Source: Glandiceps talaboti (taxonomy: Eukaryota > Hemichordata > Enteropneusta > Spengelidae). Taken from it: a stretch of 64,000 nucleotides of DNA. Both the position numbers and the translations under genes were made by a program. The stretch is taken from positions 671,001 through 735,000 of the forward strand of contig NC_135561.1 in assembly GCF_964340395.1 (NCBI RefSeq). The letters are read 5' to 3'. Positions within the stretch are counted from its first letter, which is position 1. The number at the start of each line of letters is the position of its first letter. The notes beneath the pieces are model-generated. The model saw nothing but the letters and a program-made list of their open reading frames with translations, was not told the DNA's origin and searched no databases. This document shows, piece after piece, positions 50,953 to 60,784 of this stretch.

Positions 50953-51402
50953 TTTCATGTTTTCAGTTCCTTGTGTATATCTATTGGACTATAGGTTTCA
51001 TCCTTGCTTGATTAATACATATTTCATATGGTATGCTTTCATGTTTTCACTTCCTGGTGTATATCTATTGGACTATAGGTTTCATCTTTCCTGGATTAAT
51101 ACATATTTCATATGGTATGCTTTCATGTTTTCACTTCCTGGTGTATATCTATTGGACTATAGGTTTCATCTTTCCTGGATTAATACATATTTCATATGGT
51201 ATGCTTTCATGTTTTCACTTCCTGGTGTATATCTATTGGACTATAGGTTTCATCTTTCCTGGATTAATACATATTTCATATGGTATGCTTTCATGTTTTC
51301 ACTTCCTGGTGTATATCTATTGGACTATAGGTTTCATCTTTCCTGGATTAATACATATTTCATATGGTATGCTTTCATGTTTTCACTTCCTGGTGTATAG
51401 TC
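50953..51402. repeat. 84-bp minisatellite, about 5 units
   Basis: Consensus GTATGCTTTCATGTTTTCAC, TTCCTGGTGTATATCTATTG, GACTATAGGTTTCATCTTTC, CTGGATTAATACATATTTCA, TATG. The first copy is diverged. Since 84 is 28 codons, hydrophobic-looking frames run through it; these are artefacts. A lone relative (TTCTCATTTCCTGGTGTATA) lies at 50670. Confidence 0.94.
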
Positions 51403-51440
51403 ATACATACCATAATATTGGTGGGGGTCCCTGGGTCCCA

Positions 51441-52178
51441 TGGGACAGTGAGTGCCAGTGTTTGTATATGGACATTGTCATGGGACAGCAGGTGCCAGTG
51501 TTTGTATATGGACATAGTCATGGGACAGCAGGTGCCAGTGTTTGTATATGGACATAGTCATGGGACAGTGAGTGCCAGTGTATGTATATGGACATAGTCA
51601 TGGGACAGTGAGTGCCAGTGTTTGTATATGGACATTGACATGGGACAGTGAGTGCCAGTGTTTGTATATGGACATAGTCATGGGACAGTGAGTGCCAGTG
51701 TTTGTATATGGACATAGTCATGGGACAGTGAGTGCCAGTGTTTGTATATGGACATAGTCATGGGACAGTGAGTGCCAGTGTTTGTATATGGACATTGACA
51801 TGGGACAGTGAGTGCCAGTGTTTGTATATGGACATAGTCATAGGACAGTGAGTGCCAGTGTTTGTATATGGACATAGTCATGGGACAGTGAGTGCCAGTG
51901 TTTGTATATGGACATAGTCATGGGACAGTGAGTGCCAGTGTTTGTATATGGACATAGTCATGGGACAGTGAGTGCCAGTGTTTGTATATGGACATAGTCA
52001 TAGGACAGTGAGTGCCAGTGTTTGTATATGGACATTGACATGGGACAGTGAGTGCCAGTGTTTGTATATGGACATAGTCATAGGACAGTGAGTGCCAGTG
52101 TTTGTATATGGACATAGTCATGGGACAGTGAGTGCCAGTGTTTGTATATGGACATAGTCATGGGACAGTGAGTGCCAG
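51441..52178. repeat. 40-bp minisatellite, about 18 units
   Basis: Consensus TGGGACAGTGAGTGCCAGTG then TTTGTATATGGACATAGTCA. Variants are GCAGG for GTGAG in early units, GACATTGACA at four places with regular spacing, and TAGGACAG. Two long stretches repeat the same order of variants. Confidence 0.96.
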
Positions 52179-53788
52179 GCTATTTACTCAATTGAAATTA
52201 AAGAAAGTACACATACCAGTAAAATGATGAATGTGAAATAGTTATGTAAAAGTCTTTTTGTGTATTGATGTAGTGTACATGTACATGTATGTATATAGTA
52301 TGTCAATATTTGCATCACCATGATGTATATGCTGTCACCCTTGTCAGTATCAAATTACAGTATTGTACAGTATTGTGAGCAAGAATTTTGATGAAGACAT
52401 GCAATTTGACTTCAACCATTCTTAATTTTGGAACATAAATGTAAGTTGATATGCGTAATTTGTGTATGTTTTATCCAGTCTATGTCAAAGAAGTATAGCT
52501 CACAATGTGAATTTCTCAGCATCACTTTGCAAGTGAGTAGCCTTGACTCCAGTCATAGGTGAAAGACAAGCACCTCAAAATACCCACATATCTGGATTAT
52601 CGGCTAACAAATGAGTACCGGGATAGTGAAATCAGCCAAGTTGATAAGGGACTCCTAGTTTTCATGTAAGCTATGTGTACATGTATGGTTTTTACCTTGT
52701 CAGTATTTAGACACATTGTTTAGAACGTGACTATGGTGTACATGTAGGCTGGCTTTTGATAATAACTTCTAGCATGCTGTGCCAAGTGATATTATCCAAT
52801 TCACTTGGGTTCTGTTTGTACATGGTATGTAGTTGAAAGTTGTATGGTGGTTGTAGTGAAATGTTCTCTGTATACTTTGTGCTTTTGATTCATAATTCTA
52901 CCCAACACATGGATACTGAATGTATACTTTGACCATGTCAATATGAAACCAGTTGTAGATTAAAAATGAATAGTTCAGTTAGCTTGTTTATGGTGCTGTT
53001 GTAACTTGTTGTGAAGTATTTTATAACACAGCTACAGCAGTGCTGTAAACAGACTAAAATTTAGTTGGAAATTTGATGAATATGGTTGTTAAAAATGTGA
53101 ATTGAACCATCTGTGTACGTACAATGCATAGTGTACACAATACAATATATTTCAAGGTAACCAATATCAGATGTTGTTGATGGAATGTAGTGTAGGTTGG
53201 AATTTAATGAAGTGACCCCAATTTTAACCTATTCTCCATTTTCAATTTTAAACTCATCTCAATGTATGTTGATAATCTACTATGAAATATAGACAATTAT
53301 TGAGTCAGAATCTAAATTTCATAGATTGTGAAGGGAATACATTGTCACTTTAAATACATTTAGGTCATAGGCACTATATAATAAGTATCAAATTCTGAAC
53401 TCAATATTATGTGTGCTTCCTCGTCTTTATTGGTTGCCATGGTGACAGGTGCTCTTCAAAGGTTGCCATGGTGACTAAAATTTGCATGTTGATATCTGGA
53501 ATGAAAGATGGAATGAATTTTAGCAAGGATCAACATTCAACAAGAACGTTATATTCGTACAGTGGTGTACTAGTATATGATAAGTTGGAACAGAATAGAA
53601 TGATTTTATCAAACATGTATTGTATGACAGGTTTTTAATCCAAAAAACCCCAAAGACTGAAAATCAGTATTTGTTTGGACATGTGGTAATGAGTCTCTGA
53701 ATGTGTATGTTTCCTAGGTTAATGATTTTCTGCCATAAATGTCATATTAGTAATAATTGAAATATGATTTCCAGGCTACATATATAGC
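52179..53788. other. Syndecan intron, no gene seen
   Basis: AT-rich. GGTTGCCATGGTGAC occurs twice at 53430-53475. No other structure supported. Confidence 0.5.
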
Positions 53789-53944
53789 AGCACAGCACAG
53801 CACAGCACAGCACAGCACAGCACAGCACAACACAACACAACACAACACAACACAACACAACACAACACAACACAACACAACACAACACAACACAACACAA
53901 CACAACACAACACAACACAACACAACACAACACATCACAACACA
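53789..53944. repeat. Pentanucleotide satellite (CACAG)n(CACAA)n
   Basis: About seven GCACA units then about 23 ACACA/CACAA units; a clean switch between two unit types. Confidence 0.97.
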
Positions 53945-54400
53945 ATTCTCTGTCTAAAAACGCTAATGGAAAGAGTATGATTTAACACAGTTCATAGTTG
54001 TGTACTGTACTTCTTTTCCCAATCGAAATTCTACAGAGAATGTCTTGATACGTCCTGATTCCTGACAGATTACATGTTTAATATTCCCACTTGTCAGAAT
54101 TCAAATTGAGTTCACCTTGTTGTCATTAGACTAGCACACCAATAAATCTTTCTGTGATTGGTGACGTGAAAGAGTGTCTAGGGAGATGAAGGTTTGATGA
54201 CGCAGGTTTTAATGAGACTTGGCTTATTAAAGAAACATTGTAGGTAACATTTCCCCACACAATGTACATGTACATAGGCCAGAAAGATGACAATGTATAT
54301 TGTATGAGGTGCATGTACTATAGGTACTTTTGATGTGCTAAAATTCACAAAGTATAAAGGTGAAAGCAAGTGATAATCACCAGTGTATTACAACCTGTGA

Positions 54401-54582
54401 ATAAACACTGATGCATTTGCTTGTTTGTGGTAATTACAGGTATGAGACAAGGTTTATATAAACACTGATGCATTTGCTTGTTTGTGGTAATTACAGGTAT
54501 GAGACAAGGTTTATATAAACACTGATGCATTTGCTTGTTTGTGGTAATTACAGGTCAAGGTTTATGAGACAAGGTTTATGCT
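54401..54582. repeat. 57-bp tandem repeat, about 3 units
   Basis: Consensus ATAAACACTGATGCATTTGC, TTGTTTGTGGTAATTACAGG, TATGAGACAAGGTTTAT. The last unit is rearranged (CAGGTCAAGG). Confidence 0.92.
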
Positions 54583-54673
54583 GTAATTAGTGTCAGTAAC
54601 TTATCAAAACATAAACAGGAGCCCAGATCCCATGACACACTGTGCTCATAGCACACTACATTGTTATTGTTAT

Positions 54674-54674
<1 letters not shown>

Positions 54675-54737
<63 letters not shown>

Positions 54738-54751
54738 GGTGGTGGTGGTGG

Positions 54752-54786
<35 letters not shown>
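54675..54786. repeat. Compound trinucleotide repeat (GAT)n(GGT)n(GAT)n
   Basis: About 16 GAT, then ten GGT, then about 12 GAT units. Poly-Asp/poly-Gly frames are artefacts. Confidence 0.97.
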
Positions 54787-55609
54787 GTGATGTTGAGGCA
54801 GTGATGATGACAGTATTGGTGGTTGAAGAGGAAATATAAATGAACTATGTTCACCTCACTGCACTCTGTGTTTTGAAACCTCAGCAAAATCTTAAAATCA
54901 AAGACATAGTGGCATCAAATTATATGCAAATATAGTACTGTTTATAATAAAGTAAAAGTAAATGAAGACTTCACAAAAGTGGTACAAAACTAGCATTTAT
55001 CACACTATACTGAAAACGTTGCAAAAATACTGAACAGTAGATGAAAGTACATGTATGTATCTTTTATCAGACTCCACTACTACCTGTTTTGAAGCCTCAG
55101 CAGAAAACCATACTATAGTATAAATGAAGACTCAAGGACACTTTGGCAATTCACCTTTGAAGCTACTGTGAATACCATATATCACTTGATGTAATTACAG
55201 GGTAATAGAAACTGCTAGTGAATCTCAGGAGAGACTTAACTGGACTGAATGATAAATTCCCAACACCTGATTACAATAGATAAACATGCAATCACATTCA
55301 GAGCACAGTTCAAGACTGTAAATTTAGAATAACTGCAAATTGGCATGCATATACTGTCAAAAAAGTCCCCAGTGTTCATGTGTTTTCTTATTCTGATTGT
55401 GTATAAAGTGTATTTAGAGTCTGTGCTATATGCTCCTGTGCTAGTCTTTCATCTATTGATTAGGGGCCACTGGACTCGCACTCTCAACTTGGTGTATCCC
55501 AACGATAATGTGTTATGTAAATGTTGACGTGTAAAATCATGAAGTTACTCTTCAGAACCCAAAGTTGATAAAAAATACCTTAAGTTTATTTCCTGCAGTA
55601 GCATTCTCC

Positions 55610-55692
55610 CTAGTCTGAAAGATCGAGTTGTTGGTCCAATTATGTAACCACTCATCCAGAAGTGGAAACGAAGACTGAATCTTTCAGGCTAG
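55610..55692. repeat. Small fold-back repeat (about 83 bp)
   Basis: CTAGTCTGAAAGAT at 55610 pairs with ATCTTTCAGGCTAG at 55679-55692, one mismatch. The loop contains GTTGTTGGT and TGTAACCACTCA, both shared with a diverged copy at 13529-13613. Confidence 0.6.
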
Positions 55693-55817
55693 ATTCCCTG
55701 TGAAATAATATTTTGCTGTGAGGGAAAGTTGTGTATTTTGTGTGATGAACTGACAGTGTTTACAAATAGTTGTCCAGTTAAACAATGACTGTGATTGTTA
55801 TCCAAATTGTTATTTAT

Positions 55818-56025
55818 TTGGATAAGTTTCACTATTGTTAATCTGAAGTCAGATTGGCTATTGGATAAGTTTCACTATTCTTAATCCAGATTGGCTATTG
55901 GATAAGTTTCACCATTGACATTGTTAATCTGGTCAGATTGGCTATTGGTATTGGATAAGTTTCACTATTGTTAATCTGAAGTCAGATTGGCTATTGGATA
56001 AGTTTCACTATTGTTAATACAGATC
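55818..56025. repeat. Irregular ~40-bp tandem repeat
   Basis: GGATAAGTTTCACTATTGTT then AATCTGAAGTCAGATTGGCT then ATT, about five copies with small deletions. Confidence 0.85.
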
Positions 56026-56250
56026 CATATGCATGGATAAATGTTTAGTAATGGATGGTACTTGTGTTAAATGAAGGAATGTTGTCCGTCTGCATGGATA
56101 AATGTTTAGTACATGGTACTTATGTCTAATGAAGGAATGTTGTCCGTATGCATGGATAAATGTTTAGTACATTCATAGACAATAGAGAGAGATTGTCTAT
56201 GGTACATTATACTTATGTCTAGTAAAGGAATGCTGTCTATATGTACAGAT
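56026..56250. repeat. ~60-bp tandem repeat, 3-4 degenerate units
   Basis: GCATGGATAAATGTTTAGTA, ATGGTACTTATGTCTAATGA, AGGAATGTTGTCCGTATG. The last unit has an insertion (CATAGACAATAGAGAGAGAT) and reads ATATGTACAGATAAATATG. Confidence 0.8.
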
Positions 56251-57131
56251 AAATATGCCTTTCTTTATATTCCCTACTGCCAAAAGGTCAGTGTAAGGGT
56301 GGAAGATAGTGATGTACATAAAGAAAATAACTTGTACTAGTTATTGTCATGTTACATGTAGTTACATTTGTGAGTGTAAAAATAGGCCTGGAGATATTTC
56401 GTTTTGAATAAAAAGCATTGGGGTTTGAATGGAAAACATTTCAGAAATTAAAAGTCTGTGTTTGCAGTAGCCCAAGTATGCTTTTTCATAAAAGTAAGAT
56501 ATTTACATTGTAGTAGTACAGCTGAGTGAAATATTTCAGACAATTAGATATTCAAGTTTAGTCCTGAGTATGTTTTCTTTGCTGAAACAGTCTGTTGATG
56601 GAAGACAATATTTTATCTAGTTGGGTGACATGGTTCAGTGAAGTGTAGAATTAGTTTGGAGAGAATACTGGTGTATTTGTATATGTAATCAAGCAGTGAT
56701 AAATGGTTGTTGGAACATCTTTTTATTGGAAAACAGGAAAATACTTGAGTGTGTACGTTTAGTAGTGAATAATTCAGATTGTATGTCAAGCCTCTTAATC
56801 ATAGCAGATTGCTATAGTTCAATTGTAGGAAATACTGAAGTGTGTGCACGTATGTTGATATACTAGTCTTTGTTTGGCATTATGGAAAATAAATTACATA
56901 CATGAACTGTTAAACCTGTTCCATGGACTTGCATTAAAATTAAGTGTCAAATACATCGGCCAGGGTGAAATATTATGTACATGTATGTGTTCTCATACCT
57001 TTAGCTAGGAAACATTAATGTGCAGTGTACAGGAATCGATCCCAGAAAACGTGAATGAACGAATATGTTTGTGAGATTTATGTAAAAGTTGAAATTTTCT
57101 GACAAGGCTTTTTTTTTGGTGTGTTTTTCAG

Positions 57132-57226
57132 ATTTAACAGTAGTACCTGAACCTGAACCACAAACAACAACACAGGCGCCCAAAAAACCAGTCAAACCTG
57201 AAAAACCAGATAAGCCTGTAAAGAAG
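57132..57226 (+). CDS. sdc: Syndecan ectodomain exon, Pro/Lys/Thr-rich stalk
   Basis: A 95-bp exon bounded by the acceptor TGTGTTTTTCAG and the strong donor AAG|GTGAGT. It accepts phase 1 (g|at gives Asp, completing SGSGD) and ends in phase 0 after 31 full codons. The peptide reads LTVVPEPEPQTTTQ and then repeated K-P/E-K-P units ending PVKK. Low-complexity Pro/Thr/Lys spacers of this kind are normal in the middle of syndecan ectodomains, where the sequence is poorly conserved. The support is therefore the matching phases on both sides, intact splice sites and composition, not a recognisable domain. The upstream intron is 24.7 kb. The downstream intron is 5.1 kb and holds a 25-bp satellite starting about 100 bp after the donor, then a whole DNA transposon. 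Confidence 0.8.
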
Positions 57227-57322
57227 GTGAGTTTCACTTGTTCTTTAAACTAGTCATTATTGAAACTTTGAGATACACATGGCCATTTAATATCATACAC
57301 AGGAGGATTCCATTCAACCTTT

Positions 57323-58035
57323 TGCACAAAGATGATGTATTAAACTTAGCACAAAGATGATAAACTAAACTTAGCACAAAGATGATATGGTGAATGTAGC
57401 ACAAAGATGATAAACTAAACTTAGCACAAAGATGATATGGTGAATGTAGCACAAAGATGATAAACTAAACTTGGCACAAAGATGATATGGTGAATGTAGC
57501 ACAGAGATGATATGATGAATGTAGCACAAAGATGATAAACTAAACTTGGCACAAAGATGATATGGTGAATGTAGCACAAAGATGATAAACTAAACTTAGC
57601 ACAAAGATGATATGGTGAATGTAGCACAAAGATGGTAAACTAAACTTGGCACAAAGATGATATGGTGAATGTAGCACAAAGATGGTAAACTAAACTTGGC
57701 ACAGAGATGATATGGTGAATGTAGCACAAAGATGGTAAACTAAACTTGGCACAAAGATGATATGGTGAATGTAGCACAAAGATGATAAACTAAACTTGGC
57801 ACAGAGATGATATGATGAATGTAGCACAAAGATGGTAAACTAAACTTGGCACAGAGATGATATGATGAATGTAGCACAAAGATGATAAACTAAACTTGGC
57901 ACAGAGATGATATGATGAATGTAGCACAAAGATGGTAAACTAAACTTGGCACAAAGATGATATGGTGAATGTAGCACAGAGATGATATGATGAATGTAGC
58001 ACAAAGATGATAAACTAAACTTGGCACAAAGATGG
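57323..58035. repeat. 25-bp satellite, about 28 units arranged as 50-bp dimers
   Basis: Units begin GCACA(A/G)AGATGAT and alternate between two endings, AAACTAAACTT(A/G) and ATGGTGAATGTA, giving a 50-bp higher-order dimer. Some places have two ATG(G/A)TGAATGTA units in a row, consistent with unequal exchange. The array starts about 100 bp after a syndecan donor site and ends 160 bp before the pogo-like transposon. The array keeps some frames open, but these are not genes. Confidence 0.95.
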
Positions 58036-58198
58036 TATACAGAGTAGAAGACAAAAATAAGGAAACTTTCAGTGGCTACGTGTAAATGACACCATCTTTT
58101 TCCTGGTGTCATTTTGGGAAGTGTTCTGTCACAGAAATGATGGATGTTGAGATAGTCGCAGTGTGTCATCACTTCCTACTATGTATCTTTATCAGATA

Positions 58199-58223
58199 CT
58201 GTGGTATACTTTTTAAACGCTGG
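58199..58223 (+). repeat. Left terminal inverted repeat of the pogo-like transposon
   Basis: The 25-bp end begins CTGTGG and ends AAACGCTGG. It matches the complement of 60758-60782 at 22 of 25 positions and is preceded by TA at 58197-58198. Confidence 0.85.
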
Positions 58224-58435
58224 GAATTTATTTTGGCTTATTTCGCTGGAGGAAAAAATACGCGAAAATTCATTACAGCGGAATGGTGTTTGAAGTATGG
58301 GACGTCACTATGACCTACTTCTACTTGACCTCTCATTACAGTTTCCTTATCTTTGTTCCATCGTTCTCAACGGAAATTCAACGTCTAAACATTCAACAAA
58401 TGTTCAACACACACAATCACGGGCACACACGCAAA

Positions 58436-58556
58436 CAAACTTATAAACAAAATATTCCATGAATAAAGTTTCATTGAAAAAATACTTGTCGTCTTTATTG
58501 CAATTTTAAACACACACAAGAAATGTTCCAGAATAAAGATTCATTGCAAAAAATCA
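58436..58556. repeat. Imperfect direct duplication inside the transposon
   Basis: Two adjacent copies of roughly 60-70 bp contain CAxACAxxAA, then TTCCA(tg)AATAAAG, then TTCATTG(a/c)AAAAAAT. They lie in the non-coding left part of the pogo-like element. Confidence 0.5.
58494..58499 (-). promoter_or_regulatory. Candidate polyadenylation signal of the transposase gene
   Basis: AATAAA on the minus strand (TTTATT on plus), about 300 bp past the stop codon and inside the transposon. The motif is common in AT-rich DNA, so this is only a candidate. Confidence 0.35.
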
Positions 58557-58798
58557 CAGTTGTATGTACTTGTATTGACATAAAGACAAATTGAAATTTT
58601 ACAGAAATAACTTTAAAAAAATCTTAGTTGCTTGTCATACTAGTAATGTCAATAAATTAAAATGATAACTCAAGTGTTCGTCATATAAAGTTCGATAACA
58701 AAATTTAAAGTACTAGCTGCTAGTAAATGAAAATTAGAATAGCGTCTTGAAATCAAAAACCTTGAAGTACACACTCACAATATGTGCTCACTTTTCAT

Positions 58799-60376
58799 CT
58801 ACAAAAGTCCAGCTTGATGAAAACCATCACGAAGCAAATCGATTCGCTGGGCAATGTCGTCATGGCACTTGATCAGCCATCTGGCATGGACTGGTTTTAG
58901 GGCGGATGTCCTCATATCGATATGTGGTGCGGGTAATGCGTTCCCGTCATCAGTGTCAGTGTCATCGTTGGGTAGTGATTCCATTACTCTCTCTGCATAC
59001 CAGGAATTGAAGTTTGACTTCAGGAGATTCTTGTACTCTTTATTAACAGATAAATCTAGTGGCTGTAACTTGTCTGTGCAACAGGCTGGGATGTAGACGA
59101 TTTTGATGTTGTTTTCGTCAAGCAGCTTCCTAAGTTCTTCTCCACGATGAGCCTTGTAAATGTCGAACAACGCGAGTGCCTTCTGATCAGTTGACAGGCC
59201 GAGCCGTTGGCGTTGATTTGTGATGTACGGAATGACGACTTTCTGAACGTATCGTAGCATCGATGATTCGTTGCTCCAGTGTGAAGTTGTATGAGTAATG
59301 TCCCAATCGTCTGGAAAATTGATGTTTGGATGACATCGGTCGGTTTTTCTGGCGTAGATGACTTGCGGTGGAAGTAGTTGTCCCGCCATTGATATTGCAA
59401 GCAATACCGTAATCTGCCGTTTGTCATCAAGGCCAGAAATAGTAATCTGTCTACTTCCCCTCTCTTCAAGTGTCCATTCGCCTCCTGGTAACATACTGAC
59501 ACCGGTCTGGTCCCAATTCACAACCATCTCTTCAGGAACGGAGTAGTCATCCCTTACTTTCTTCACACGTGCGATGAACTCTGTCTTTATCACTTCGAAG
59601 TCCTGAGGCAGTTGCTTCACACTCTTTGTACCCTTTCGCCGAACAAAGTTCATTCTGTGGAGAAGTGATTTTGCCCACGTACTGGTAACTTCAATGTGTC
59701 CACCAAATTCTTTCAGTTTTGATCTGTCATTTTTCATCATGATACCAATCGCAGCAGCCATGACGAGGCGATTGTTAATGACACCACCACTACGTCTAAC
59801 TTGGCGGACCCATCTCTGCACTGCTCCGTCCAACTCTCCAAGCATCAGTGGTTGACCTCTGTGACCCTTTGGCAGTGACGTGATGGGTGTACATTGGTTG
59901 CGTCGTTGAAGCTTCAAGTAACTGGCCTTCATACCACGAACTGTACTCTCATTTATCGATCTGTTGAGTTCTTTGGAAAACCTTCTCGCCGTCTTGACAA
60001 CTCCGATTTCTATGGCAGACTTTGCAATTTGTGCCCGTTGCTCATCAGTGTAGAATTTGTAGTCACCACGCTTTCTCTTCCTTGGATTCACGACATCGGC
60101 GATCACCTTTTCAACTTCGTTATTTGCAGCTTCAGTCAAAATTGCCTCTTCTTCGGTCATACAAAGTCTGGGATCAGGTAAACCTGGAGTGCGTGGAGGA
60201 TTTGCTTGTTTTAACCAGCGATACAGCGACATGTTTTTACGTTGAAGACAACGAGTACTATGGTAAAAAAACGTTGTAATCCATGGGTTTATAAGCATGA
60301 AATTCGTTTGATCAATGCGGCAAGCTGTTAATATTCCTTTAGAATGTTTTGAACATTGAGTGTAAGTTTCAAACAT
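58799..60376 (-). CDS. Pogo/Tigger-like DDE transposase (DDE_1 superfamily), intact
   Basis: An uninterrupted reading frame of 525 codons ending in TAG. A better start is probably Met49 at 60232 (477 aa), which has A at -3, whereas the first ATG has T at -3. Predicted domains are a basic nuclear-localisation-like segment (RKRKRG, 99-104), a psq-like helix-turn-helix (about 108-155), a CENP-B/Tc5-type helix-turn-helix (about 165-245, with the GHRGQPLMLGE motif), and the DDE_1 catalytic core (about 283-465). The catalytic triad is visible: D289 in NWDQTG, D405 in ALFDIYKAH and D441 in DKLQPLDLSVNK, giving a DD35D spacing. The product would bind the element's inverted repeats and cut and paste it at TA sites in the nucleus. 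No frameshift or stop is seen, so the copy is young or under constraint. It lies antisense within a syndecan intron, so it is not part of that mRNA. A domesticated gene is less likely because complete transposon ends surround it. Confidence 0.93.
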   Translation of the reverse strand: MFETYTQCSKHSKGILTACRIDQTNFMLINPWITTFFYHSTRCLQRKNMSLYRWLKQANPPRTPGLPDPRLCMTEEEAILTEAANNEVEKVIADVVNPRKRKRGDYKFYTDEQRAQIAKSAIEIGVVKTARRFSKELNRSINESTVRGMKASYLKLQRRNQCTPITSLPKGHRGQPLMLGELDGAVQRWVRQVRRSGGVINNRLVMAAAIGIMMKNDRSKLKEFGGHIEVTSTWAKSLLHRMNFVRRKGTKSVKQLPQDFEVIKTEFIARVKKVRDDYSVPEEMVVNWDQTGVSMLPGGEWTLEERGSRQITISGLDDKRQITVLLAISMAGQLLPPQVIYARKTDRCHPNINFPDDWDITHTTSHWSNESSMLRYVQKVVIPYITNQRQRLGLSTDQKALALFDIYKAHRGEELRKLLDENNIKIVYIPACCTDKLQPLDLSVNKEYKNLLKSNFNSWYAERVMESLPNDDTDTDDGNALPAPHIDMRTSALKPVHARWLIKCHDDIAQRIDLLRDGFHQAGLL

Positions 60377-60757
60377 TTAACACAAAATTTTGCCGCTAAG
60401 GTAAGAAAATAAAGGATAAATTTACTAAAACCGTCAAAATTACCACCTTTACCCGTTCTTTGTACAATGTACTTTGTAGATTCGCCCGACAATATCACAA
60501 CATTCACACTTCCTTACATGTCACCATGAAAACAACAGTATCAAAGACTTTGCCGACTTGATTGATAGCGTAAATCACCATTGTGTTTATTCAAATTTGT
60601 GACCGTGTGACCAAATTATGCAGGCTAATGATGACTGACAAGTGGAGTTGATGATCGCTCCATTCTTTACCGAGATGAACAATAGGAATAGAAGTGGGTT
60701 GAGCGAAAATTAATTCAGGCCAACCTGTCAGTTTTAGTAACTAAGCGAAAATAGACT

Positions 60758-60782
60758 CCAGCGTTTATAAAGTCTTCCACAG
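60758..60782 (-). repeat. Right terminal inverted repeat of the pogo-like transposon
   Basis: It begins CCAGCGTTTATAAAG and ends CCACAG, and is followed by TA at 60783-60784. It is the inverted partner of 58199-58223. Confidence 0.85.
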
Positions 60783-60784
60783 TA

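Larger units (their letters stand above)
58199..60782 (-). mobile_element. Complete pogo/Tigger-like DNA transposon, 2584 bp
   Basis: The element is bounded by inverted ends. The left starts CTGTGGTATACTTTTTAAAC and the right ends in the complement of CTGTGGAAGACTTTATAAAC; the 25 bp ends match at 22 positions. Both ends are flanked by the dinucleotide TA, the target duplication of the Tc1/mariner/pogo superfamily. Further inward both ends carry AGCGAAA-type motifs, possible transposase-binding sites. The single gene reads leftward from near the right end, with about 600 bp of non-coding DNA between its stop and the left end. Length, target site and transposase class agree with an autonomous element. 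Confidence 0.9.

Noticed and set aside
50957-51557. Hydrophobic 147-174 codon frames resembling multi-pass membrane proteins
   Set aside because: Translation of the 84-bp minisatellite; hydrophobicity follows from T-rich DNA. It is also followed directly by the unrelated 40-bp array in the same frame.
54642-54887. Poly-Asp/poly-Gly and poly-Ile/poly-Thr frames
   Set aside because: Products of the (GAT)n(GGT)n trinucleotide repeat.
16248-57700. Regularly spaced repeats considered as CRISPR-like arrays
   Set aside because: The units are head-to-tail tandem repeats without unique spacers, and the window is eukaryotic.
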